Assembly (NCBI GenBank): GCA_002387725.1
Contig: DGKK01000049.1
Location: 1-22,400 of the forward strand
Length of the DNA: 22,400 bases
DNA from: Nitrospirae bacterium UBA4572
GTDB taxonomy: Bacteria; Nitrospirota; Leptospirillia; Leptospirillales; Leptospirillaceae
Reading direction: 5' to 3'
In this document: positions 1 to 6,878 of the stretch, piece by piece
Position numbering within the stretch: position 1 is the stretch's first letter
Layout: each line of letters begins with the position of its first letter
Translations under genes and position numbers: made by a program
The notes under the pieces: generated by a model
Databases searched by the model: none
Told to the model about the DNA's origin: nothing
The model's input: only the letters and a program-made list of their open reading frames with translations

Positions 1-8
1 CTCCTTTC
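1..8 (-). promoter_or_regulatory. Ribosome binding site of a gene beyond the left edge
   Basis: Read on the minus strand the first eight bases are GAAAGGAG, a good Shine-Dalgarno match. It lies about 50 bases after the stop of the DUF3617-like gene. This suggests that the next minus-strand gene starts a few bases outside the window. The start codon itself is not visible. Confidence 0.45.
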
Positions 9-11
9 AAG

Positions 12-31
12 CTCCGCCCTTCGGGGCGGGG
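12..31 (-). other. GC-rich hairpin after the DUF3617-like gene
   Basis: An eight-pair stem (CTCCGCCC with GGGCGGGG, one G-T wobble) closes a four-base TTCG loop on the plus strand (CGAA on the minus strand). It sits about 30 bases past the stop of the 61-561 gene. No T run follows on either strand, so it is not a typical intrinsic terminator. It may stabilise the 3' end of the mRNA or only slow the polymerase. Confidence 0.4.
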
Positions 32-60
32 TGGTTGACTCTCTTCTGCCAAAAGGAGCC

Positions 61-561
61 CTACTGCCCTGACTTTCGGCAGGGGCCCACATATTGCCCA
101 CTAAAGCGTGTCTCCATGCTCATCGGAAGATTTCCCCGCATCGTTGTTACGCTCTGTCCTTTGAAGGTTGTCCCTGAGTAGGTATAGCTCCCCCTCGTGA
201 CGGATGAACCACAGCGTATGGTCATGGCCAGGGTATTTCCCTGAAGATGACGACTTAGCACACATCCTTTTGGCATCCGAGCCTTCTGGTCGGGGACAAG
301 GTTATGGGCAGAGAGGCACTCCAAAAAGGAGGATTCGCGAGAAGGCATTCCGGGGATACCGGGAGAGGACGACTTTAATGTCATGACTGCCTCGATCTTC
401 CACTCGCCTGGCTTAAAGTGGGGGGATGTCTCGGCCCCTGCCACCCTCATTATCCCCAAGAGAAAAAAAAGAGCCATCACATAAGGAAAAAGGCCACAGA
501 ACTGCATGTTGAAGATTGGCTTTCGAGCAGCTGTCTTCCCCAGATTCTGTGACATGTCCAA
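61..561 (-). CDS. Exported DUF3617-like protein
   Basis: A 166-residue protein of unknown function, probably periplasmic. Residues 19-43 form a hydrophobic export signal ending near AGA. The mature part begins with FKPGEWKIE, contains a Pro/Met-rich GIPGMPS stretch, an ECLS motif, KGC, and ends with GxYVGPC. This order, and the four cysteines at 82, 100, 117 and 161, resemble the DUF3617 family, whose members are small secreted proteins with probable disulphides and no known role. The start chosen is TTG at 561 because AAAGGA lies seven bases upstream; ATG at 555 is too far from that site, and ATG at 507 has no site of its own. It follows argC after 75 bases and may share its transcript, though I see no functional link. 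Confidence 0.75.
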   Translation of the reverse strand: MDMSQNLGKTAARKPIFNMQFCGLFPYVMALFFLLGIMRVAGAETSPHFKPGEWKIEAVMTLKSSSPGIPGMPSRESSFLECLSAHNLVPDQKARMPKGCVLSRHLQGNTLAMTIRCGSSVTRGSYTYSGTTFKGQSVTTMRGNLPMSMETRFSGQYVGPCRKSGQ

Positions 562-595
562 GAGATGTTCCTTTCCATGATGGGCAGCAATCCTA

Positions 596-627
596 GAGTT
601 CGGGAGAGCAAGTTCGTTCCCGAACTC
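596..627 (-). other. Perfect 10-bp inverted repeat between argC and the DUF3617-like gene
   Basis: GAGTTCGGGA (596-605) and TCCCGAACTC (618-627) are perfect reverse complements around a 12-base loop. The repeat begins ten bases after the argC stop. No T run follows on the minus strand, so it looks more like an mRNA-stabilising or pausing hairpin than a terminator. As the two-fold symmetry also exists in the DNA, a protein binding site is possible. Confidence 0.45.
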
Positions 628-636
628 CGGATCATC

Positions 637-1659
637 TTAGGGGAAAAGGGCCGTACCTGAAAGCCCATGTGTCTCGGGAAGGCCAAAGCGACGATTCATG
701 GCCTGGATCCCCTGCCCGCCTGCCCCCCGAACAAGGTTATCGATCACGGTCACAACGACAAGGCGGCGTCCTCTGCTCCGAAGATGAATCAACACATCAT
801 TCGTTCCCCGGACATGAAGAGGGTTGGGGAGAGACTCAACCCGCCTCACAAAGGGACTTCCCTCGTAACAACGGTCAATGACTCCCTCGAGTTCCTCTCT
901 GGGGATTGTTTCCCGAAGAGTCATGTAGAGGGTGGAGAGGATTCCGCGACTCATGGGAACAAGATGCGGGACAAAGGTCAGATCTCCCCCGCCGAACGGA
1001 TTTAAGCACTGCTCCATTTCCGGAACATGACGATGTTCGAGAATTTTGTAGGCAGCCATTCCCTCCCCGATTTCGGGAAAGTGTGTTTCGAGAGAGAGTC
1101 CCCGTCCGGCTCCGCTGATCCCTGATTTACCATCAACAACGGCAGAACCCTCCTCGACTAGCTCTTCCTTGAAGAATGGAAGAAGGCCCATGAGGGCCCC
1201 TGTGGGAAAGCATCCAGGACAGGCGACCACAGGGGCGGATACCAGCCGATCACCCGCCCACTCGGGGAGACCGTATACCGCCTCCTCAAGCCCGATCGGA
1301 TCCCTGTGCTCCAGACCATAGACCTGTCGATACAGGGAGGGGGACTTCAGCCGATAATCCGGACCAAGATCAAAAACGGGGGTTCCTCTCTCGCGGTACC
1401 TGCTGACAAGGTCAAAGGATTGCCCCGCCGGCAAGGCAAAGAAGACAGCATCCACGTCAGTCCAGAAAGGATTTTCCGATACTTTTTCAAAGGTGAGGGG
1501 CTGTCTCAGGTGAGGAAAAACAGAGCGAATGGTAGTGCCCGCCTTCGACTCTCCTGCGATTCGGACAACCTCCGCCTCAGGGTGAGAGGAAAAAAGACGC
1601 AAAAGCTCCCCTCCGGCATACCCTGACGCACCAACAATCCCGATCCTGAGTTTTTTCAT
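637..1659 (-). CDS. argC: N-acetyl-gamma-glutamyl-phosphate reductase
   Basis: Catalyses the NADPH-dependent reduction of N-acetylglutamyl phosphate to the semialdehyde, the third step of arginine (ornithine) synthesis, in the cytosol. The 340-residue length is normal for the family. The N terminus has the nucleotide-binding loop GASGYAG (residues 10-16). The active-site cysteine is Cys150 in ACPGCFPTGA. Further family blocks are GKSGISGAGRG (178-187), EHRHVPEM (208-215) and FVPHLVPMSRG. The start is ATG at 1659; only a weak GGTGA is seen upstream. The gene lies just after the rpsI terminator, so it needs either its own promoter in the narrow 1660-1700 gap or read-through. I cannot point to a convincing promoter. 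No other arginine gene is in the window. Confidence 0.97.
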   Translation of the reverse strand: MKKLRIGIVGASGYAGGELLRLFSSHPEAEVVRIAGESKAGTTIRSVFPHLRQPLTFEKVSENPFWTDVDAVFFALPAGQSFDLVSRYRERGTPVFDLGPDYRLKSPSLYRQVYGLEHRDPIGLEEAVYGLPEWAGDRLVSAPVVACPGCFPTGALMGLLPFFKEELVEEGSAVVDGKSGISGAGRGLSLETHFPEIGEGMAAYKILEHRHVPEMEQCLNPFGGGDLTFVPHLVPMSRGILSTLYMTLRETIPREELEGVIDRCYEGSPFVRRVESLPNPLHVRGTNDVLIHLRSRGRRLVVVTVIDNLVRGAGGQGIQAMNRRFGLPETHGLSGTALFP

Positions 1660-1700
1660 AATCTTGGATTTTTCACCAATAAGTCTTACGATTTTAGGCC

Positions 1701-1732
1701 AAAAAAAGGGGAGACACCGTCTCCCCTTTTTT
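1701..1732. terminator. Strong intrinsic terminator after rpsI
   Basis: A perfect eight-pair stem, GGGGAGAC (1708-1715) and GTCTCCCC (1719-1726), closes a three-base loop. It is flanked by seven A on the left and six T on the right, so each strand has a T run straight after the stem. On the minus strand it lies 22 bases past the rpsI stop and should end the ribosomal protein transcript. As no plus-strand gene approaches it, the second direction is probably a by-product of symmetry. Confidence 0.92.
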
Positions 1733-1754
1733 GCAACAAGGCATGGCGCAGAGT

Positions 1755-2162
1755 CTAGCGCTTGGAGAACTGGAATCTCTTGCGGGCGCCTTTCTGTCCG
1801 AACTTCTTGCGCTCCTTCACGCGGGCATCACGGGTCAGGAAGCCTTCCTTCTTCAGGGACTCCCGAAACTCCGGATTTATCTCGAGAAGGGCACGGGAGA
1901 TGCCATGGCGGATCGCCTCGGCCTGGCCAGTCAGACCTCCGCCGGTCACCTTCGCAAAAATGTCGAGCTTACCCGTCATATTGGTGATCTCGATCGGGGC
2001 CTTCACCTGCGTCGCCCACAGAGTGCGGGGGAAATACTCTTCGAGAGGGCGGTCATTCACTTGGATCTGGCCCGTCCCGCTCTGCACACGCACCCGAGCA
2101 ATGGCTGTCTTTCTTTTTCCGGTCGCGGCGCCGCGACCGTCTTCATTATGCTCCCTCTCCAT
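1755..2162 (-). CDS. rpsI: 30S ribosomal protein S9
   Basis: Component of the small ribosomal subunit head; the C-terminal tail of S9 reaches the P-site tRNA. The protein has 135 residues. The family core begins at TGKRKTAIARVRV, continues with GTGQIQVNDRPLEEYF, the KVTGGGLTGQAEAIRHGISRAL block, and ends with the basic tail KKFGQKGARKRFQFSKR, whose final Lys-Arg is typical. A short acidic N-terminal extension (MEREHNEDG) precedes the core. The ATG start shares its A with the TGA stop of rplM (TGATG), and a full AGGAGG lies six bases upstream, so translation is probably coupled. The rplM-rpsI pair is conserved in most bacteria. Confidence 0.98.
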   Translation of the reverse strand: MEREHNEDGRGAATGKRKTAIARVRVQSGTGQIQVNDRPLEEYFPRTLWATQVKAPIEITNMTGKLDIFAKVTGGGLTGQAEAIRHGISRALLEINPEFRESLKKEGFLTRDARVKERKKFGQKGARKRFQFSKR

Positions 2163-2611
2163 CAGCGACCTCCTGCAATGGCGTAAACTTCCGGATTCTG
2201 GGCCTGATGGGGATGTGCCTCCGCGGCATAGACCTTGAGCCGGCTCATAAACTGGTTGGCAAGCTTGTTTTTGGGAAGCATTCCCTTGACGGCATGAACG
2301 ATCAGGTGCTCAGGCTTTCTTTCCCGAACTTCCTTGGCCGTGGCCGACTTGAATCCTCCGGGGTAGCCGCTGTGGCGATAATACATCTTCTGGGACCACT
2401 TCTTGCCGGTAAAGGCCACCTTGGAGGCATTCACCACGATCACATAGTCCCCGGCATCCTGGTGGGAGGTGTAAAAAACCTTGTTCTTCCCGCGAAGGAG
2501 GGTCGCGACGGCAACCGAGAGGCGTCCGACGGTCTGTCCTGTCGCATCAACGACATACCATTTCTTTCCGGAAAGCTCCTCCGGAGTGGCAATTCTGGTC
2601 ATTTTTTCCAT
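2162..2611 (-). CDS. rplM: 50S ribosomal protein L13
   Basis: An early-assembling protein of the large ribosomal subunit. Using ATG at 2611 gives 149 residues, close to the usual length of about 142. The sequence shows KKWYVVDATGQTVGRLS, GDYVIVVNASKVAFTGKKW, YYRHSGYPGG and HAVKGMLPKNKL, all characteristic of L13. The reading frame stays open further upstream to 2722, but that part lies inside the radical SAM gene and lacks L13 similarity; GAGGAG ten bases before 2611 settles the start. A second ATG three codons later is too far from this site. Only 37 bases separate it from the upstream radical SAM gene, so its promoter must lie within or before that gene. Confidence 0.97.
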   Translation of the reverse strand: MEKMTRIATPEELSGKKWYVVDATGQTVGRLSVAVATLLRGKNKVFYTSHQDAGDYVIVVNASKVAFTGKKWSQKMYYRHSGYPGGFKSATAKEVRERKPEHLIVHAVKGMLPKNKLANQFMSRLKVYAAEAHPHQAQNPEVYAIAGGR

Positions 2612-2648
2612 TGAATCCGATCTCCTCAATGCTTCTTGGGATCCACCT

Positions 2649-4532
2649 TTAATGGGCGATCTGGACCAGCGGCACCTTTGGCTCGTCATGCCCCGATTGC
2701 TGGGGAAGCTTGAGCTTGGCAACCGTTTCCTTGTACGCCTTGTGGACCCTGTCCAAATCCTTGGTAAAAAAAGCCCCCAATTGAGCCAGCGAGGAATAGA
2801 GCGAACCGTCCTGCTTGTCTAAGAAAAGGGAGACGGCGACAGGGGCGGAGTTTTTGTGCTGGGCAATCCACTTTCTCACAGCCTCAATCTTTGAGAAGAA
2901 CTCTTCCTCTCCCTGCCTCGCCCGTTCCATCACCGGCAATACGATACAGTCCACCTTCCCGGCAATTCTCGAGAGAGTCGCCATATCGTCAGACCCTTCG
3001 GTCATCGATTCTGAGAAGGGAACCACTGAACTTCCAAGCCTTGCAAAAAACTCCGCAAGGCTCGACCCAAGCTCCGAGTCAAGAACAAATCTCGGAACAC
3101 CCACACGGTTTGTGCGTGGTTTTCTGGCGGAGGAAACGTCGCTTTCCTCTGCCTTTTCAAAGACCGTCGACCGGAGTTCATCAAGGAATCCCTGATTTTC
3201 CCGGCGCCAGTTCTTTAAAAGTTGCTTCGCTCCAAACTGAATCAGCGTCGAATAATAATCCCGCCGCATGGCACTCCTGCCTATGTTCTTCCAGGAATAA
3301 AAGTCTTCCATGGCGGCAATCGCTGCATCATTGAGCTCGTAGGCAGTCATGTTCTTGGGACGGTAAACGGCATGGTGGCCGTCATAGAGGCTCCAGTCCT
3401 TGTAAAGGAGCTCCCTGTTTCCCGTAGCATAGAACAGGTCGAAGTCCGGCGAACCGGGAAGGGGGGTCAGGATCATGAGCTGGATCGACTGGAGCTCCCA
3501 CTCCCTGGCAAGTCGGGCGGTTTCAAAAATTGTTTCCTTGTCATCGGTATCCGCACCGACCACAAACATTCCGTGGATGCGGATTCCATGCTTTTTGAAG
3601 GCCTCCACCGAGCGAACGATCTTCTCATACGTTTGTCGCTTGTTGAACAGATCGAGAGTCTGGGGATTGATTGACTCGAATCCGATGAAGACATTAAAGC
3701 AGTTGCTCGCCTTCATGAGCTCAAGCAGCTCGGGATCGAAGGCGGTTTCCGTCCGGATCTGGGCCCCCCATTCCGGAGTCAGCCCTTCCTCGATCATGCG
3801 CTTGAGGAGATCCTTTGTCCTTTTCCTGTTGGCGGTAAAGAGATCGTCGGCGAAAAAGACATATTTGGGATTGTTGACACGAATTTCTTCAATGACTCGC
3901 TCGATCGAGTGCATGCGGAAACCATGTCCGTACATCCCCGGCACAGAACAGAAAGTGCAGGTGAAAGGGCATCCCCGGGAGGTGGCAATCGAGATGAGTC
4001 CGCGCTTTTGGGTGTTCCAGCCTTCAACGAGGCTGTAGTCCGGTATCGGGTTCGAGTCAAGGTCCTCTTTCAATGGACGGTCGGGGTTGTGCATCTTTCG
4101 CCCCCCCTTCCAGTAGGAAAGACCGAGGATTTTTTCGATGGAACGGGTTCCGTCCATTGCCTCGATCAATTCAAACAGGGTCTCCTCGCCCTCACCACGA
4201 ACAACATAGTCCGAGTATTCGAGCGCCTCATCCGCCATGAAAGACACATGGGTCCCCCCGATCACCACAGGAATTCCGGCATCCCGAACTTTTTGGGCCA
4301 GCCGGTATGACTGGGGAGCGGTTGATGTCAATGTGGAGATTCCGACAATATCTGCCGAAAGAACTTCCTTCATGTCGATGGGGGCCACATCCTCAATATA
4401 GACACGGACATCCCAACCACGGTCGCGAAGCATCGTTCCGAGAAGAATGACTCCGAGTCTCGGAATAGTGAACGCGCTATATACATGCAAGTGGGTGGAC
4501 TTCGGCTCCACCAGCACGAATTTTCTCGCCAT
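2649..4532 (-). CDS. B12-binding-type radical SAM enzyme with extra C-terminal domain
   Basis: A 627-residue radical SAM enzyme of unknown substrate. Residues 1-130 form a Rossmann-like domain of the cobalamin-binding type (IVGISTLTSTAP, VVIGGTHVSFM), but the classic DxHxxG cobalt-ligand motif is absent, as in many members of this class. The iron-sulphur cluster motif CPFTCTFC gives Cys188, Cys192 and Cys195; the SAM barrel continues through FADDLF (227-232), IGFESINP and VGADTDD to about residue 390. A helical segment (400-460) follows. Residues about 476-608 look like a separate alpha/beta domain of receiver-like type (see findings). Start ATG 4532 has GGGAG seven bases upstream. The ferredoxin gene just before it is a natural candidate electron donor. 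Relatives modify lipids, tetrapyrroles or other molecules, so I assign no reaction. Confidence 0.85.
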   Translation of the reverse strand: MARKFVLVEPKSTHLHVYSAFTIPRLGVILLGTMLRDRGWDVRVYIEDVAPIDMKEVLSADIVGISTLTSTAPQSYRLAQKVRDAGIPVVIGGTHVSFMADEALEYSDYVVRGEGEETLFELIEAMDGTRSIEKILGLSYWKGGRKMHNPDRPLKEDLDSNPIPDYSLVEGWNTQKRGLISIATSRGCPFTCTFCSVPGMYGHGFRMHSIERVIEEIRVNNPKYVFFADDLFTANRKRTKDLLKRMIEEGLTPEWGAQIRTETAFDPELLELMKASNCFNVFIGFESINPQTLDLFNKRQTYEKIVRSVEAFKKHGIRIHGMFVVGADTDDKETIFETARLAREWELQSIQLMILTPLPGSPDFDLFYATGNRELLYKDWSLYDGHHAVYRPKNMTAYELNDAAIAAMEDFYSWKNIGRSAMRRDYYSTLIQFGAKQLLKNWRRENQGFLDELRSTVFEKAEESDVSSARKPRTNRVGVPRFVLDSELGSSLAEFFARLGSSVVPFSESMTEGSDDMATLSRIAGKVDCIVLPVMERARQGEEEFFSKIEAVRKWIAQHKNSAPVAVSLFLDKQDGSLYSSLAQLGAFFTKDLDRVHKAYKETVAKLKLPQQSGHDEPKVPLVQIAH

Positions 4533-4556
4533 TTCCTTCTCCCTTCAGGGGAAGAT

Positions 4557-4588
4557 CCCTCCCGGAAAGCCTATCGGCTCCGGGAGGG
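4557..4588 (-). other. Strong hairpin between ferredoxin and radical SAM genes
   Basis: CCCTCCCGGA (4557-4566) and TCCGGGAGGG (4579-4588) are perfect reverse complements of ten bases, and the loop contains a further short AGCC/GGCT pairing. It starts eight bases after the ferredoxin stop, with no T run. It resembles an intercistronic mRNA-stabilising hairpin, which could keep ferredoxin mRNA higher than that of the radical SAM gene. Confidence 0.5.
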
Positions 4589-4595
4589 CGCCCCG

Positions 4596-4850
4596 CTATC
4601 CGTTTGGATGGATCCTGGCTTTTTTTGCAAGAAGCTGTTCTTCCGTTTCAACGCAGTTGGGATCGGGAATGCAGCATTCATCGATCGGGCAGACAGCAGC
4701 ACACTGCGGTTCATCGTGGAAGCCGATGCACTCGGTGCAAAGGTCCGGATCGATCACATAGATCGGATCCCCTTCGCTGATGGCATCGTTGGGACACTCG
4801 GGAAGACAGGCTCCGCATGAAATACAGTTATCAGCAATCAGAATGGACAT
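4596..4850 (-). CDS. 2[4Fe-4S] ferredoxin
   Basis: A small cytosolic electron carrier of 84 residues. The first cluster motif is CxxCxxCxxxCP (Cys9, 12, 15, 19). The second is CxxCx8CxxxCP (Cys38, 41, 50, 54), with the inserted loop between its second and third cysteines that marks the Chromatium (Alvin) / YfhL type of low-potential ferredoxin. Further cysteines at 59, 60 and 66 lie in the C-terminal extension. The start ATG 4850 has a perfect AAGGAGG five bases upstream, suggesting strong translation. It stands directly before the radical SAM gene, and supplying electrons to that enzyme is a reasonable inference. A general role in other redox reactions is equally possible. Confidence 0.93.
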   Translation of the reverse strand: MSILIADNCISCGACLPECPNDAISEGDPIYVIDPDLCTECIGFHDEPQCAAVCPIDECCIPDPNCVETEEQLLAKKARIHPNG

Positions 4851-4893
4851 TCAGGCCTCCTTGACCTTTCCTTAATCTAACTCTTCGCCCCTG

Positions 4894-5046
4894 TCAAACG
4901 AGGACGAATGTCTTTACCGCCTCGATGCAACGTGGCGGGCCCGGCAGCACCGGGAGAGGTTCATCGTCTTGTAGCTCTTTCATGATAGAAAGAGGCGTAC
5001 ACTCACACAGGTTATCAATTTTATAGATATTCGTGGTGAGAAATCA
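4894..5046 (-). other. Gap with a short open frame, possible gene remnant
   Basis: The 261-base stretch 4851-5111 holds no clear gene. On the minus strand one frame is open for 50 codons from a stop at 5044-5046 to a stop at 4894-4896. Its end reads MKELQDDEPLPVLPGPP followed by about a dozen more residues, with an internal ATG at 4983. There is no ribosome binding site before that ATG, and I recognise no family. It might be the tail of a decayed gene or chance. The gap also holds a seven-pair hairpin at 4975-4994 and a five-pair one at 4940-4954. Confidence 0.2.
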
Positions 5047-5083
5047 ACCAGCATTCAAAGAATTCCCGCAGGACGGGATATCC

Positions 5084-5104
5084 AAAAAGCGCTGAACCTT
5101 GCGC
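5084..5104 (-). terminator. Weak candidate terminator after the membrane protein gene
   Basis: On the minus strand GCGC, an eight-base loop and GCGC are followed at once by five T. The position, seven bases after the membrane protein stop, is right for a terminator, but a four-pair stem is short. It would separate the rng-folB group from the ferredoxin gene. Confidence 0.35.
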
Positions 5105-5111
5105 CCTGCCT

Positions 5112-5951
5112 TCAGATAAGGATCCCTAAATTCAGAAAGAGAAAGCGAGCGAAGGCCTCGCCGAAGAGAATCATCAGAAGTGCGACATACAACAATCCCG
5201 TGGCTGCCTGAGTGGAATGCATGCGTACCGTCTTGTATGCCAGGACAGAGATTGCCAACCCACCCACAACCCCGATGAGAAGGCGCCCCCAGAGGTAAAG
5301 TCCCTGAAATGACTCCAGCAGAAGCCCTTCGGCAAATCCCGGCTGGGAGCTCCAGTTCCGAATTGTCAGGAACCCCGACAGAAGCGCAGTGGCTGCAGCC
5401 ATGATGAGCAGGGCCCGAACGAGAAACTCGAGCGGTTCTATGGGGAGAGTCGGATTCGTCAGATAAAAGTGTCCCCAGTTCATGGCCAGGAGGACCGCTC
5501 CCAAAAGAAATGAACCCACAAAAAAAGTGAGGAGGAGAAGTGTCCCGGCAACGGAAAGGGACAAGGACCGATTGAGGACCAGGGCCGCCCCTCCCACGGC
5601 TCCCAAAAGCAATGTTCCCGAAATGTTCAATACCGGTCGGGAAAGACGGCGCGAGCGATCCCAGGAAACAAAGTTGATCAAGATATTATAAAGTATGAGG
5701 CCCACAGTCCCACCCAATATCAGAAAAACGGTGGTCGTGCCGGCAGGATCGCCGGAAGAATTCGAAAATGAGAGGCCCGAAGGCCCCAGGGCAAAGAGGG
5801 CTCCCCCCGATGCCAGAAGAAAGAGAAGTCCATGGAGCCTGTAGAATGATCTATTGACCGAGGGATACCGATAGAGGAAGGTCATGAAAAAAGCCCCTCC
5901 CGCCGTAGTCTGGAGAAGAAGGAGGCCAAAAACATTGGGATGAAAGATCAT
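5112..5951 (-). CDS. Uncharacterised eight-helix membrane protein
   Basis: A 279-residue integral membrane protein that I do not recognise. Hydrophobic segments suggest eight helices at about residues 7-27, 40-57, 73-94, 107-127, 132-157, 177-197, 220-239 and 252-276. Histidines lie at 4, 40, 161 and 245; His161 sits in a polar stretch GHFYLTNPTLPIEPLE between helices 5 and 6, which looks like the most likely functional motif. The last helix contains an acidic residue (FGEAFARF). The start ATG 5951 has AGGA seven bases upstream, and folB ends 16 bases before it, so it probably closes the rng-lipoprotein-folB transcript. The nearby CcmI-like lipoprotein hints at a respiratory or cytochrome context, but that is weak inference. 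Confidence 0.75.
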   Translation of the reverse strand: MIFHPNVFGLLLLQTTAGGAFFMTFLYRYPSVNRSFYRLHGLLFLLASGGALFALGPSGLSFSNSSGDPAGTTTVFLILGGTVGLILYNILINFVSWDRSRRLSRPVLNISGTLLLGAVGGAALVLNRSLSLSVAGTLLLLTFFVGSFLLGAVLLAMNWGHFYLTNPTLPIEPLEFLVRALLIMAAATALLSGFLTIRNWSSQPGFAEGLLLESFQGLYLWGRLLIGVVGGLAISVLAYKTVRMHSTQAATGLLYVALLMILFGEAFARFLFLNLGILI

Positions 5952-5967
5952 CGAAAGTCCTGTCCCT

Positions 5968-6360
5968 TTAGGAATGGGGGGTTGATGTACCAGACCAGGA
6001 GGCGCGTGTTTCCGAGACTATGACCCCCACTCGTCCGACAGGAAATGGAAGAGGAGCAGGTTCCTTCCAGAGGGTCAACGTCACGGCTTCCACTCCGGGA
6101 AAGCCCTCCATGATCCGGTCGACGATATGATCGCCCAGGCGCTCCAGAAGAGAGAATTCCGTAGGCTCAACACAGGATCGGATTTCCCGAAGGAGGCGGT
6201 CATAGTCCACTGTCTTGGAAAGGAGGTCGTTTCCCCGTTCCTGCCTCTCAAGACGGCATTCTCCGGAGACGAGCACCGTCTGGGGACGGGATCTTTCCCG
6301 GGCTCCGGTCCCGATTTTCACCGACAGGGGGAGGGCCTCAAAAAAGAGGGTTGGCGCCAT
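5968..6360 (-). CDS. folB: Dihydroneopterin aldolase
   Basis: Converts 7,8-dihydroneopterin to 6-hydroxymethyl-dihydropterin and glycolaldehyde in folate synthesis; the family forms cytosolic octamers. The 130-residue protein is of normal length. Visible family features are the N-terminal strand ending in KIGTGARERSRPQ with Glu22, the KTVDYDRL block with Tyr53, FSLLERLGDHI with Glu73, and the C-terminal LTLWKEPAPLPF with Lys99, the expected catalytic lysine. The start ATG 6360 comes two bases after the lipoprotein stop, indicating coupling; the ribosome binding site is poor. No other folate gene is present. A related alternative would be dihydroneopterin triphosphate or monapterin epimerase (FolX), which shares the fold, but FolB is the usual member. 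Confidence 0.87.
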   Translation of the reverse strand: MAPTLFFEALPLSVKIGTGARERSRPQTVLVSGECRLERQERGNDLLSKTVDYDRLLREIRSCVEPTEFSLLERLGDHIVDRIMEGFPGVEAVTLTLWKEPAPLPFPVGRVGVIVSETRASWSGTSTPHS

Positions 6361-6362
6361 CC

Positions 6363-6848
6363 TCAGGGAGTCCCCCCTTCCGACGGCAGCTTCCGGTTGA
6401 TCAGGATATGGACAGGTTCACCCCCGACCGTTCCCTCCACAGGAGCAGATCCGCTGTATTCACCACTTGCCACAAGAGTGCTTCCTGATTCAAGGGAGAG
6501 ACGGGCGACCAGTCTGACGGGACCCTGAAGGGTAATTCCCGTCAGTCGGACGTCCTTTTGGGAAATTTCAAAAGGAACCGGGAATGTCGGATGAACAAAG
6601 AGAACCCTGGCGACCGGAAGCCAGTCCGGAGAGGTCGGCCCCTTCATGAGCGCCACAACGGAAAGGCTGCCATGGGTCATCCAGAGTGGAACTTTCGGAT
6701 CAAGATCTACCTCCCCGACGACCTTTCCCGGCGTAGGAGCAGGGAATGTCGCCCCTCCCTTCTGGGTGCATCCGGTCAGACCGAAGAAAAGAAGTGCTCC
6801 CATCAACCATAGACCCGGAAAATACATGCCCTTCGGTAGTACTTTCAT
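6363..6848 (-). CDS. Lipoprotein resembling the C-terminal domain of CcmI
   Basis: A lipoprotein: after a basic, hydrophobic signal the lipobox LTGC places the acylated cysteine at residue 27. The mature part of about 130 residues reads as a beta-rich domain. The succession GEVDLDP, LSVVALMKGPT, ARVLFVHPTFPVPFEIS and VRLVARLSLESG, then GEYSGSAPVEGTVGG and HILINRKL, matches the pattern of the periplasmic C-terminal domain of CcmI/CycH, the apocytochrome chaperone of cytochrome c maturation. Here it stands alone without the tetratricopeptide or membrane parts. The start is uncertain: ATG 6848 has GGGAG about eleven bases upstream, while ATG 6857 is too close to the same site. The rng stop lies 30 bases upstream and folB starts two bases after it. 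No ccm gene is in the window. Confidence 0.75.
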   Translation of the reverse strand: MKVLPKGMYFPGLWLMGALLFFGLTGCTQKGGATFPAPTPGKVVGEVDLDPKVPLWMTHGSLSVVALMKGPTSPDWLPVARVLFVHPTFPVPFEISQKDVRLTGITLQGPVRLVARLSLESGSTLVASGEYSGSAPVEGTVGGEPVHILINRKLPSEGGTP

Positions 6849-6878
6849 ATGAATCATCTCTCCCCCGCTTTTCTTCGC

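Noticed and set aside
1660..1700. A promoter for argC directly after the rpsI terminator
   Set aside because: TAAAAT and TAAGACT occur, but no acceptable -35 box stands at a suitable distance, so I do not annotate one, although some promoter is likely to exist.
2612..2722. N-terminal extension of rplM
   Set aside because: The extra 37 residues overlap the end of the radical SAM gene and do not resemble L13; the GAGGAG site belongs to ATG 2611.
4869..4897. TTGACA on the minus strand (4892-4897) as -35 box of a ferredoxin promoter
   Set aside because: The only -10-like hexamer at 17-base spacing (TAAGGA) is a poor match, and its start site would fall in the ribosome binding site of the gene. 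TTAGAT is too close, at 11 bases.
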